Shown here piece after piece: positions 31,501 to 41,424 of a stretch of DNA of 64,000 nt; the first letter of the stretch is position 1; the number at the start of each line of letters is the position of its first letter. This DNA comes from Paracyclopina nana (Eukaryota > Arthropoda > Copepoda > Cyclopoida > Cyclopettidae), in contig JAGUCH010000002.1 in assembly GCA_019096065.1 (NCBI GenBank), forward strand, positions 11,358,501 through 11,422,500. The letters run 5' to 3'. The position numbers and the translations under genes are program-made. A model generated the notes under the pieces. The model had not been told where the DNA came from, did no database searches, and worked only from the letters and a program-made list of their open reading frames with translations.

Positions 31501-33760
31501 CTATTGCGGAGGCTGCTGCGGAGGCTGCTGCACCATGGTCAGTTGGAACATCTGGGAGTAATCCAACTGCGGCCGGAATTGGGATGTAGGCCCAGATAAC
31601 TGTATCGCGGCGGGCCCAGGCCCAGGTGGCATCGAAGTCGGCTGGAAGGCCACTGTGGGCGACGGATGTAGCGTTACGATATCTGCCCCGGACATGGTGG
31701 AAAGGCTGCTATTCCTCTCGCCAGCATTCTCGTCCTGCTTGCTGTGATGATGAGTCTGTTTGGCCGGCCGCGGCTTGTTCTTGTTGAGGGCCTCACTCAG
31801 GTGCATTTGCTCGACCACAGACAGAGACGCGTGTTTGGTTGCTATGTGCCTTTTGAGGTGATCCGGTCGTCCGAAAACGCGGTGGCACAATTTGCACTCG
31901 ATATCGGGTTTTTCGTGCGTCTGAACGTGTCGCACCAGCTGGTCCTTGTTCTTGTAGCGAAGCGGGCATTTGGAACAGGCCAAGGGACGAGTCGGGTCGT
32001 GCAGCTCTCGATGCCTCGCCAAAGATTTGTCCGTGCGAAAGGTCAAGTTGCACTCGTCGCACCTGTGCACTCGCTCCTTCCGCGCTTTGTGGGTCATGGC
32101 ATGGGAGTAGAGGTCGGAGCGGACTTTGAACAGCTTCCCACATTCCTCACATGGAATGGAAGGCTTCAGGTTTCGGTGCTTTCGCAGCGTGTGCGAGTCC
32201 ATGGCCATTTTGGTGCGAAAGCCGAGACCACACTCGGTGCATATGAAATTCTTGGCGTCAGTGTGGATGAGGTAGTGCGTGTTCAGCTCGCCTCTCATCT
32301 GCAAAAAGCAGTTCCGAGTAATCAAGATAGTCGAATTATTTTTTTCTCTTTCACGAAATATTGAAACTATATTTAATTGAGAGGAGTCGAAAACTTGCAG
32401 CTGGTTTTTGATGCTTGAATTTGGTGGATAACGGAAACTTGTCTCGTATGTTGCCATTTATTGACCCTTTATGTCAAGGCCGAATAGGCTATAAAGTAAA
32501 GTTGCCTTCCCCAAACCCGCTCTAAAATTGATCGTGGCACCTCCCGCTGTGCATGCAAAGTAGCTAAGTTGAGCCGAGCTGGAATTTTAGGAAGCAAAGA
32601 TATGCTTAAAACGAGGAAACGATCAGTTCTTTTGACGTACTAAATACAATGGTCAATATACTTTAGAAGCTAGCGTAGCGTGTGGTTTGGGCAGCAATTG
32701 CCGAGAATTTGCAAATTGGCTCGCGCGCATCCATTTGTAGCATAACTGTGTTGGTAGGATCTCAATTTACCTTAAAAGCCCTGTCACAGCCTTCGTACGC
32801 ACACTTGAACTTTTTTGGCAAATTCGAGTGCATGCGCACGATGTGGGCGCGCAAGATGCCGATTTTTTTGAATGTCTTTCCACAGTGCTCGCACGTGGAT
32901 CTTGATGGGTACTTTTCATTGGGATGCTCTTTGTGCCACTTCAAGTGATTCGTCATGCCTGCCTTGAGCTGCAGGCTGCAATGAGGGCAAACGTAGAGGT
33001 TCAAGTCCTCATCAAAAGTTTTCCTTGCTTCCGCTGACAGCTTGGTGGGTTTGGCTTTTTTCGCTCGTTTGTGCTGCTGCACAATTGGGTAGTCTTCTCC
33101 CGAAAAGCTATCATCATCTGCATCATCATAGTCCTCGTCAAACTGGTTTTCCTCTGTAGTCTCTTCGTCTTGGTTATTATGGTTGAAAATATCATCTTCG
33201 ACCTTGACTGCAGGCTTCGACTCGCCAGCCTGGTGGGACAAAAGGTCAAGCTTTTTGTCAAACAGGTCCAGATCAACATCAAACAGGTCCTCTTTTTCTT
33301 CTTCGTCGTCGTCGTCGTTGTCATCATGATTGTACTGTTTAGCCAAGCTGCAGTCAAACGGGGCTAAAAAGTCTTTTTGAAAGAGCTGTAGAATATCTTC
33401 GAATTGCTGCTTGTATGGATCGTTTGGAAGTAGAGGTTGTGGCTTGAGTATTTGCTCGATGAACTTGGTCATGTCATCAACCTATCAAGTAGAAGCTGAA
33501 GTATTATTCTGTCGCATTATTAAGCAGGCATTTCATACTTGGAAGTCGGGAAGCAATATGTTGACATCCACTTCTGCTGAAAGGTAAACGCCCAAGGTTC
33601 TGAAGAGTGGGCTTATGGCTGCTAGAATCAACCCAGGCACGTGTACGTCTCCATTGTGACATTTGAGGGCTACGTCACAATGCTCTCCTGACTGGACCAT
33701 TTGGGAGATGCTCCTCAAAATGTCGGTGGTTAAATCGGGCGGAGATTCTAGCAATGGCAT
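31501..33760 (-). CDS. BTB-like/C2H2 zinc-finger protein A (last gene of operon)
   Basis: Exons complement(33760..33539, 33481..32771, 32298..31501), 576 aa. The N-terminus is a short BTB-like core (CDVALKCHNGD..LILAAISPLFR..ILLPDF). An acidic linker (YNHDDNDDDDEEEKED) follows, then eight C2H2 fingers including CPHC, CEHCGKTFK, CTECGLGFR, CEECGKLFK, CDECNLTFR, CSKCPLRYK and CKLCHRVFG, and a Pro/Gln-rich tail ending PPQQPPQ. The intron between exons 2 and 3 falls inside finger 3, between its Cys pair and His pair, exactly as in paralogs B, C and D. A 3' acceptor (TTTCTTTCAG, AG at 33803-33802) lies only 27 nt after the stop of gene B, so the mRNA is probably trans-spliced. A nuclear DNA-binding regulator by family. 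Confidence 0.85.
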
Positions 33761-33830
33761 TTTGACATCATTGTTTTATTTGTCAGCTCTTCATCGCTTC
33801 CCTGAAAGAAAAAGAAACAAGTTATTTATT

Positions 33831-35262
33831 TTACGGCATTGTCATTGGTGCTGGCGTTGGAATGTGCTTCTCCTTCATATGTCGCTTTAAATTGTCTTTT
33901 CGCGTGTAGGCGATATCACAGAATTCACACTTGTATTGCAAGTTTTCGTGGGTGTTTTCATGCGCTACGAGAGCATCCTTGTTCTTGTAGCGTAATGCAC
34001 ACTTGCTGCACTTGAAGGGTCTGCTTGGGTCATGCAGTGACATGTGAGAGTCATGGCTTTTTTTGGTGCGAAAAGTCAGGTTGCAGGTCTCGCACCGATG
34101 CTCCCGTTCCAGACGAGCTTTATGTGTGTAGAAATGGCACTTGAGGTTGCTCATGTGCCGAAACAGTTTGCCGCACACCTCGCATGGAATGCTTTTCTTC
34201 ATCTCAGTGTGACGCTTGAGCACGTGCAAAGTCAAATGATGCTTTGTACGCACAGCATATCCGCATTCAGAGCACACAAAGTTTTTGACACCAGAATGAA
34301 CCATAAGGTGTTGCTTGAGACCTTCTTTGCTCTGGAAATAAACGCAATTTATTTTTTAGATTTTGCAGGTGTGATGACAACAAAAATCTTTGTACCTTGA
34401 ACGATTTATCGCAATTCCCTTCTGTGCATGCAAATGTTCGTGGACTGTGAACTAAGCGCACATGAGCTCTTAAAAGGCTGTGATCAGCACAGATTTTGCC
34501 ACATTCTTTACAAATGTGAGATGTGTGAAAGTCCTCATCTGGATACTTTTGATGCCACATCAGGTGCTGTTGCATGCTCCTCGTATTTTTGCGTTCCGTG
34601 CCACATCGAAAGCAAATGTACACGCCATTTTTTTGGTCATAACTCTGACGAGCTTCTTGGTTGATCTCCTCAAGCTCAGAGCTTGATGAGAGCATTTTTT
34701 TGGCATTATGTCGTTGAGACTTTGTAGATTTTTTCATTTGTTTAAGCTTGTCATCGTTGTAATGTTCATCATCAAGTCCGGATGATGGAGGCAATGAGTC
34801 TTCCCATTCAAAGTTGAGAAAGTACTTGCTTTCATTTTCTTCATCACTCTGCTTTTTAATGAAAGCTGTCTCAATAGCAGCATTGTTGAAGTGAGGAGTG
34901 GTCGTTAAATTATTTTGAATCATGTCAGGTGGCTGTTTGCCCAACACGTCCAGCATATCCTGAAAAAGAGCCAGTTCTTGGCTTTTTTGAGGTCCTTCCT
35001 CACTTGTCAGTATTGATATAAAAGTGAACACTTGGCTAACACTGAAATCTGGCAAAACAATGACTAGTTCTTCTGAACATAGGCTGTCCAGCTTGCCTAT
35101 TGACTTGATGATAGGGCTCACTGCTGCCATCAGTAGGCCACAAGTCTTGAGGGATCCATTGTTGCAACAGAGTGTAATGTTCAAGTGCAAAAGATCATTA
35201 TGCACCTTTCTCATAGCCTCTATCAATGGGGATCCATGAATTGCTGATTTGAGCCGTACCAT
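33831..35262 (-). CDS. BTB-like/C2H2 zinc-finger protein B
   Basis: Exons complement(35262..34396, 34331..33831), 455 aa. BTB-like N-terminus (LNITLCCNNGSLKTCGLLMA, IVLPDF), acidic linker, then fingers CFRCGTERK, CKECGKICAD, CTEGNCDKSFK-SKEGLKQH (split by the intron), CSECGYAVR, CEVCGKLFR, CETCNLTFR, CSKCALRYK and CEFCDIAYT. The start is the ATG seven bases inside the acceptor TATTTTTCAG (AG at 35270-35269). The stop TAA is immediately followed by AATAAATAAC, a possible poly(A) signal, then the acceptor of gene A. Paralogous to A, C and D. Confidence 0.85.
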
Positions 35263-35327
35263 AGTGGCCTGAAAAATACGAAAAAAATCCAATGGTTAAC
35301 AAATGTAATTATTCTTTGGCTTGATTA

Positions 35328-36766
35328 CTATGACGAATTCCCATGAATGGCTTTATCTACCAAACTCAATTTGGTATGTTTGTCTCTTATGTGCCTTTTG
35401 AGATTATCTTTACGAGTGTAGACTACATCACAATGCTGGCAAGCAAATTGTGGGTTAGCATGGGAGCTTTCGTGGGAAACCAATGCATCCTTATTTTTGT
35501 ATCGTAGTGGGCATTTGCTGCACTTGAAAGGCCTCTGAGGGTCATGAAGCATCATGTGGTTTTGAAGGGTGATGTCTGACTTGAATGTCATATTGCACTC
35601 AACGCACTTGTGCTGCCTCTCCGATTGAGCTTTGTGAATGTTAAAGTGAGACTTGAGGTTTGACATGTGGCGAAACAGTTTGCCGCAAAGTTCACATGGT
35701 ATGGATTTTTTCACGCTGCTATGTTTCCTCAAGATGTGTCCTTTCATTTCTTGCTTTGAGCGAAAAGCAAATCCACATTCTGAGCAAACGTAGTTTTTGA
35801 CGCCAGCATGAATGTCCAGGTGAGATTTTAATGCAACTTGAGTCTAAAAGTGAACAGATCAAAAGAAATAAAAACTTTTTCTGCAAAAACATTCATATTT
35901 TTAAGTACCTTAAATACTTTTGGGCAATTGTCATAGGTGCACTTAAGTGTCCGATCGCAGTGCACTTGACGCACATGGAATTTCATGGCATTGTAATCAG
36001 TGCACACTTTGCCACATTGCTTACAAATGTGACAAGTGTGGAAATCCTCATCAGGATGCTTTTCGTGCCACATCAAATGCTGTTGAGTGCTTCTGGCTCC
36101 GTTACGTTTCGACCCGCAAATGAAGCATACATAGGTGTTTTTCTCCGGGTTCAAGCACCTCCTGACCAAGTCTCTTAATTTTCCCTGATCTCCACTTTTA
36201 TCACATTGCCGTCTTCTTGTTCTTTTTTGCTTTCTTGGCGACTCTCTTGAGTCCTCAGACTCAAAATCTAGGTCTTGACTGTCAGACTCTAGATAATACT
36301 TGTTCGCATCACTATTGCTTTCCTCTGCCATGAAGTCAGCAGACTCAAGCTTTGAAAATATTGAGCTGTTACCCATTTCCAATTTCATTTCACTAGATTC
36401 ATAGACTGGCCTTTCCTCGCGAACGTTTGCCTCTTTGGCAAAAGTATCAAGCACTTCTCGAAACTGGTTGAGCTCATGTGAGCTCTCTGGACCATGAGCA
36501 CTCGTCAATTGGTCAATGAAAAAGGCAATTTGTTGCACTGTGAAATCTGGCAGTAAAATGGCCACTTCTTCTTCGCATCCAACCTCAGTTTTGCCTAATC
36601 TCCTCATAAGTGGACTGACGGAGGCCAATATTATTCCAGAGCTCCATAAGCTTCCATCACTGCACATTAGCCTTAAGCTCGTGAAGCTTTTCTTAAATTG
36701 TAGCTGGTGAACTGTCTGTAGCAAAGATGCTGCATATGGCTGGTGAGGTTGAACCAGGATTGTCAT
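35328..36766 (-). CDS. BTB-like/C2H2 zinc-finger protein C
   Basis: Exons complement(36766..35909, 35843..35328), 457 aa. BTB-like core (SLRLMCSDGSLWSSGIILAS..VAILLPDFTVQQIAFFI). The linker has a basic stretch RKQKRTRRR, a possible nuclear signal. Eight fingers follow, ending CSKCPLRYK and CQHCDVVYT. Finger 3 is split by the intron (CPKVFK / TQVALKSH). The ATG lies one base after a CTTTTTCAG acceptor (AG at 36769-36768), 38 nt after the stop of gene D. There is no room for a promoter. Confidence 0.85.
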
Positions 36767-36806
36767 GCTGAAAAAGATTTGCATAAGGATGTAACAATTT
36801 TAAATC

Positions 36807-38267
36807 TCATTGGTTTTGTAGAAGTGCATTTGACAGAATTGATGTGGTATGCTTGGATTTTATGTGTCTCTTCAAGTTGTCCTTTCTCTTAAAGGCAATG
36901 GTACAGAATTCGCAAGCGTATTGGGCATTGCCATGGGTTTTTTCGTGAGCCACCAGGGAATCTTTGTTTTTGTAGCGTAGTGTGCAAACAGAGCATTTAA
37001 GGGGTCTTCCAGGATCATGTAGAGATAGATGAGATATGAGCGATTTCTCACTCCTGAACGTCAGATCACATTCGTTGCACCGGTGTTTGCGCTCTAACCG
37101 CGCTCTGTGGGTTCTTGACAAGTGGTTTCTCAGGTCTGCTTGGATTCGGAACAATTTGCCACATTCCTCGCAAGGAATTGTGGGCTTCATGTCTGGATTG
37201 TGCCTGCGTGTAGCATGCAGCTCAACCTGACCCTTGCTTCTGAAGCGTTCGCCACATTCTGAGCACACGAAATTCCTCTCCTTTGAATGCGTCAATCCGT
37301 GGATTTTTAGCTCTCCTTTAAACTGCAAAGAATTCAAATTGACCACTTGGCTTCTCTAGCTATTTTGAAACTTACTCTAAAAGCTTTTTTGCAGCCATCA
37401 AAGGAACATTTGAAATTCTTGGGCATGTCAGTGTGCATACGGGTCATGTGCATTTTCAGCATGAAGAAGGTGGCATTGAACCTGCCGCAGATTTTGCAGT
37501 TGTTCCTAGTTTGGTAGTTTTCTCCAGGATGATCTTCGTGCCATTTCAAGTGCAGTGCCAGCCTGTCAGATCGTTTTCGCTCCTCTCCGCAATGATTGCA
37601 TACAAACAGCCGTCGTTTTTCGTCGTATGATTCACGTACTTCTCTTGAAAACTTTCCAGCTTCTGCAAATTGTTTTCTTGTCACTTAGGAAAACCTGTAC
37701 TAATAAATATAACTTACTCTTAAAATTCCTATTCCTTCGAAGAGATTTTCTTGGCGATGGCTCGTCTTCTTCTTCATCCTCATCTTCCTCTTCATCGTCT
37801 TCAAAACTATTCTCATCGAAAAACTCCTCAGCTTGGTAGTCCTCATCTTTGTCATTGACTGTCCAATCCTCAGTTGGCTCACTTTTGGCTTCATAGTTAG
37901 GCGTTGTTGCTTCGTTACCTTCATAGCTCATTTTCTGCCCAAAAAAGGCCATCATTCTGGTGAATTGCTTTTCTTCATCAGCTCGAATGGGACCAGTTGA
38001 AGACGTGAGCAGGTGGACAAAGTAGCTCACTTCTTGAACAGAGAAATCAGGGAGGAACAGGTTAATGTCATTGCTATCATATTCACTGGTCTGTTTGCCA
38101 ATCTCCCTGATGAGAGGACTGACTGCAGCCATGAGAAGGGAAGAAGCCTTGAAAGAGCCATCTGAACAAGTCAAGGCAACGGTGTTGTAGTCATCTATGA
38201 GGGCTCTCAACAGATCTGAAGTGTGGTATAAGGATGATACCAATTTGGTGGTTGATGTCATTTTCAT
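36807..38267 (-). CDS. BTB-like/C2H2 zinc-finger protein D (first gene of operon)
   Basis: Exons complement(38267..37718, 37662..37376, 37322..36807), 450 aa. BTB-like core (VALTCSDGSFKASSLLMAAV..INLFLPDFSVQEVSYFV). An acidic run of ~18 Asp/Glu residues is followed by SPRKSLRRNRN. There are eight C2H2 fingers, CNHCGEERK to CEFCTIAFK. It has one more intron (55 nt) than C and B, before the fingers. As the upstream member it should carry the operon promoter in the region shared with the divergent selenoprotein operon. An acceptor (TTTTGACAG) ~25 nt before the ATG suggests an outron or 5' UTR intron. Confidence 0.85.
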
Positions 38268-38295
38268 GCATTCAAATCATTCTGCTGGCTGTCAA

Positions 38296-39027
38296 AATTA
38301 ACTTGAGTCAACAATTCACTGTCAAAACAAAAATAGGAATTGAGGGCTTCTGCAGCTATCTGAGCTTGATCTGTTGTTCTGTGTTATGGTGTCAGGTGTT
38401 CCATTCTGAAATTGGCCACAGTTAACGCTTGAAGAGTCATTTTTAGTTTGGTTGCACTCTGCTTAACCCTGGCACTGTCTAGTGATGCTTCACATTAGCT
38501 GTAGCCTAGTTATTAAGTTGTCACTTGGCACTGAAAATTATTTTTGTTTGACACTTCACCTAACTTCAAGTTTGAAAAATATTTCCTGCATCTTATCGCG
38601 TTTACAATTCTTAGTTTTTATTCAATTTGTGCTAATCACTCTATTTCATGTGAATTTGAGCGCCTTTTAAAGATCAACTCGGTTCTTGACTGGTCTTTTT
38701 GATGCAGCGAGCTTATCATATTCAGGCTCGTCATGCTATACTTTTCGAGATTTACTACCCTTAAATTAATTTGATAACTTTGCATTAGCAGTGTAGATTT
38801 TGCAATTTTGTAGCAAAGGATTAACCTGCGCAAACAGTGCTGTTTGTCTGAAGCTTTGAAGGAGATATTTTTTCATAATTAAGGCTGGGGTTAAAGTCGA
38901 TGCATTAGCCACTCGTTCTTTTGTTTACGTTCTCGTACGCCTACTACTGAAGTGAAGCCCTCTTCAAGTTCCAGTTGTTGCTCAAGAAGACACACAGTTT
39001 CGCTCGGCCTTGATTGAAATCGGACAG
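38296..39027. promoter_or_regulatory. divergent promoter region between the two probable operons
   Basis: No coding region. Operon D-C-B-A leaves leftwards and the selenoprotein operon rightwards. A 5' UTR exon of the selenoprotein gene probably ends at 39027, before GTAAGTCAAA. I see no convincing TATA box. Confidence 0.45.
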
Positions 39028-39125
39028 GGTAAGTCAAATATTACTTTAGGCATAAGCGCACGCGCCGTCGGTCCTTCGCCAACTTGTTCCAAAGGTCATT
39101 TGTTGAGGCGTCATCATTTCTAGAA

Positions 39126-39992
39126 ATGAACGTCGGAGCAATAACTGAGGCTACTAAAAGCCTCTCTGACATTTTGTCCAACCTCAACAGCCTTTTGCTA
39201 TCGGATGAAGGCCAATCCAAGCTGTCCAATCAGCCAGGTGCAGTTGTCTTCCCGTCCATTGGCATCTTTGCGGAATTATTCGAAAAGCACGGTGTCACTA
39301 CCAGAGATGACTTAGAAGCTGTCTTCAAAAGAGAAGTGGCCAAAGCTGGAGAAGAAGCCGAAGAGGCAGTTGAGGAATTTTGGAAAATTGAAGACTCTTG
39401 GGATTCAACTTTGGTGCGCGTTGACCAAAGCTGGAAAAAAGGAGCGGCATCAGTTGTTATCAACTCGGTTGGCTTGGAAGCTCCTTTATCTGCTGTCTTG
39501 GTGAATGCCAGAACCGGATTGGAAAGTACTTTGGAGAAAGTTTTGTCTGATTGCGATCAGCCCAAAGCTCACTTGGTGCTTTTGCGACATCTTTCCTGAC
39601 TCCCTTGACGTGAGCATGTGGCAATGCTGGCTGAGAGTGGACTTTCCTCAGCTGGCATCGCTCCCGTGGTCATTTCTTTTTCTGAAATAGAGGCTGTCAA
39701 GGAGTGGATCAATCAGACTGGGACCCCTTTCCCTGTTTACGTTGATGCAGCCCGAGCCACGTATTCCGCATTTGGGCTTGAGAGATCCATGATGACGTTT
39801 GCGTTGAAAACAATGCTCTACTACGCGCAAAAAGTGGCTTCCAAAGAGGAGCTGCCAAACATGAATATTCACGAAGACACTGTTCAGCTTGGGGGAGACT
39901 TCACTGTGGAATGTGCTACCAAGCAAATGACGTTTTTGTATCCCAGCAAATTTGCTGCTGACAGGCCTACCCTGCAATCGATTTTGAACTAA
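39126..39992 (+). CDS. SELENOL: selenoprotein L-like peroxiredoxin-fold protein with UxxU motif
   Basis: One coding exon, 288 codons, read through two in-frame TGA codons at 39597-39599 and 39606-39608 (residues 158 and 161), giving LLRHLS-U-LP-U-REHVAML. This is where PRXL2/AhpC-TSA-like relatives have CxxC. The downstream part is a typical thioredoxin-like fold of that family (IAPVVISFSEIEAVKEWI, FPVYVDAARATYSAFGLERS). The N-terminal ~150 residues are helical. Selenoprotein L is known from fish and aquatic invertebrates and forms a diselenide; that is family knowledge. TGA-to-Sec recoding is supported by the SECIS at 40018-40100. The ATG at 39126 follows an acceptor (TCATCATTTCTAG) whose donor GTAAGT is at 39028, so there is a 5' UTR intron. 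The alternative, two nonsense mutations in a pseudogene, is unlikely given the SECIS and the intact frame on both sides. Confidence 0.87.
39597..39608 (+). promoter_or_regulatory. two Sec (TGA) codons, U-L-P-U redox motif
   Basis: TGA CTC CCT TGA. The frame before (from 39126) and after (to 39992) is the same and fully open. The codons replace the two cysteines of the CxxC motif expected at this position of the fold. Confidence 0.87.
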
Positions 39993-40017
39993 AAATGATA
40001 GATGACTGAGGTGGAGC

Positions 40018-40100
40018 GTTTATCATGCACATGACGTTGCTTTGTTCAAGAGCTGAAGATATGACGGCATGCAATGCGACTGATGAAAAGCATAATAAAC
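40018..40100 (+). promoter_or_regulatory. SECIS element (type II)
   Basis: Helix I pairs GTTTATCATGC (40018-40028) with GCATAATAAAC (40090-40100), one mismatch. The quartet is TGAC (40032-40035) against TGAT (40081-40084). Helix II pairs GTTGC-TTTG (40036-40044) with CAAT-GCGAC (40072-40080). The unpaired AA (40048-40049) lies 12 nt after the quartet. An apical mini-stem GCTG (40052-40055) / CGGC (40065-40068) makes it type II. All canonical parts are in register, 25 nt after the stop codon. The sequence AATAAA at 40094-40099 lies inside helix I and may double as the poly(A) signal. Confidence 0.88.
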
Positions 40101-40132
40101 TCAAACTCAAAACATCTCCCTTTTTGTTGCAG

Positions 40133-40705
40133 ATGCCTCCCATCAACGAGTCGGGGGTCGTAATGAACGGTGTGGACAATGCTGAGGAAGAGGGCCCAGC
40201 ACCGAGAAAGTTCACCTTTCCTTCCCACCAGTATCATATGGTGAATCTGGCCAAGATGTGCCAAGAGAACAAAGAGTACACCGACTGTGTCATTCGCGTC
40301 GGAGAGGAAGAGCTTCGTGCACATCGACTCGTTTTGGGGTCAGTCAGCCCATTCCTCAAGCTAGTGTTTGCTGACATTCCTTCAACCTTGTCTGAGGCTA
40401 CCATACTGGTACCAGGAGTGAAAAAGTGCGTAGTTAAGGCGCTCCTTGACTTTTTCTACACAGGTCAAATGACAGTTGACCGCCAAGATACCAGTGATTT
40501 GCAGCTTCTCATCGACACTCTCCAAATTGATCCTGGCCTCATCACAGTTGACGCAGTTCATCAGCCGGCATCTCCCAATGAAGAAAAAGTTGCCAATGAG
40601 GAGGAAGCTGCGAACAAAAATGCAAGCAGTGAAAAGCCTTCTGCTTCTGAAGAAAGTACAAATGGTACTCGTAAGAGAAAAGCCAGCTCGCAAAATGATG
40701 AAGAC

Positions 40706-40740
<35 letters not shown>

Positions 40741-40792
40741 CTCGCAACCCTCTACTGCCAAAAAGCCTCATTCAACAACCACTGAGAATTAA
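40133..40792 (+). CDS. BTB-domain protein with poly-Asp tail
   Basis: 219 aa, single exon. Start chosen at the ATG directly after TTTTTGTTGCAG (AG 40131-40132); the longer upstream frame runs through the SECIS and is not expected to be translated. BTB/POZ domain at ~25-125 (YHMVNLAKMCQENKEYTDCV, ELRAHRLVLGSVSPFLKLVF, ALLDFFYTGQMTV). The tail is Glu/Lys-rich with TRKRKASS, a likely nuclear signal, and a run of ~14 Asp. No zinc fingers or Kelch repeats follow. The isolated BTB may act by dimerisation or as a CUL3 adaptor; the partner is unknown. Second cistron of the selenoprotein operon. Confidence 0.8.
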
Positions 40793-40866
40793 AATACAAT
40801 GCCACTCACCCCACCCGTATACTATAATCACGTGACTGATTCTATGCACTTTATTTGCAGATTCAT

Positions 40867-41303
40867 ATGGCTGAATTACGGCAACTCATCGCTGACATAG
40901 CCTCCAATGTAAATGGCATCCTTGGCATTGTGATTTCTGACAAAGAGGGAGCATGTAAGTCTCCAAATTTTATTTTAAAAGTAAGATTGTTGATGTAACT
41001 GTTTTTGCAGGCGTTCTCAAAACCATGATTGATTCGGGGAATCCAATCGTTGATGGTTGCTTCCGTCACCAGTTTTTATCTGTCTACGGTACATTGTCAG
41101 AACATGCAGCCAAAATGTGCTTGGGCCCCACCATGTCCATTTGGGCCACGTTTGACGACTACCAAGTGATGCACCATAATCACTCTCCTCTCATCCTCAC
41201 GATCATTGCGTCAAAAGAGGCCATGACAGGTCAAATTGTCAATCTGTCAAATACTATGAAACCACTTATGAGCGATATTGCCAAAGTTGTTATAGCCCAA
41301 TAA
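40867..41303 (+). CDS. LAMTOR3: LAMTOR3 (MP1), Ragulator subunit, roadblock fold
   Basis: Exons join(40867..40954, 41011..41303), 126 aa, human protein 124 aa. It begins MAELRQLIADIASNVNGI; GIVISDKEGA, SIWATFDDYQVMHHNHSPL and TGQIVNLSNTMKPLM follow the MP1 pattern. In other animals this is a subunit of the lysosomal Ragulator complex, a scaffold for mTORC1 and MEK1-ERK signalling. The 56-nt intron splits a Cys codon. An acceptor TTTATTTGCAG ends at 40860, six bases before the ATG and 68 nt after the previous stop, so it is the third cistron of the operon. The stop codon overlaps CAATAAATAAG, a poly(A) signal. Confidence 0.88.
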
Positions 41304-41424
41304 ATAAGTTTGTTAGATTTGCACTTACGCTGCAGAAGCCCTAGAAGTGGCTTTTTTGATAAGTTATCTGGTCGCACTTTAGTCTGTAGTGACTAGTGAC
41401 TAGCTTGGTGTAAACAATGCCAAA

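Larger units (their letters stand above)
31501..38295 (-). other. probable trans-spliced operon of four paralogous zinc-finger genes (D-C-B-A)
   Basis: Stop-to-acceptor spacings are 38 nt (D to C), 58 nt (C to B) and 27 nt (B to A). Each downstream ATG lies 1-42 nt after a pyrimidine-rich CAG. There is no space for independent promoters. The arrangement matches operons resolved by spliced-leader trans-splicing. The genes arose by tandem duplication, shown by shared domain order and identical intron position in finger 3. Confidence 0.7.
38930..41310 (+). other. probable trans-spliced operon SELENOL - BTB - LAMTOR3
   Basis: Stop-to-acceptor gaps are 138 nt (holding the SECIS) and 66 nt. Each downstream ATG lies 0 or 6 nt after a pyrimidine-rich CAG, and AATAAA signals occur in the SECIS stem and at the LAMTOR3 stop. 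The zinc-finger gene at 41425 may be a fourth member (121-nt gap with candidate acceptor TAGTCTGTAG), which is less certain. Confidence 0.65.

Noticed and set aside
31744-32364. 206-codon plus-strand ORF
   Set aside because: It is antisense to the zinc-finger exons of gene A, whose Cys/His spacing fixes the true frame.
39597-39608. Reading the two TGA codons as pseudogene stops
   Set aside because: Frame is intact on both sides, the codons replace the CxxC cysteines, and a full SECIS lies in the 3' region.
40025-40132. N-terminal extension of the BTB protein (start at 40025)
   Set aside because: It would be encoded by the SECIS region; a strong splice acceptor ends exactly at the downstream ATG.
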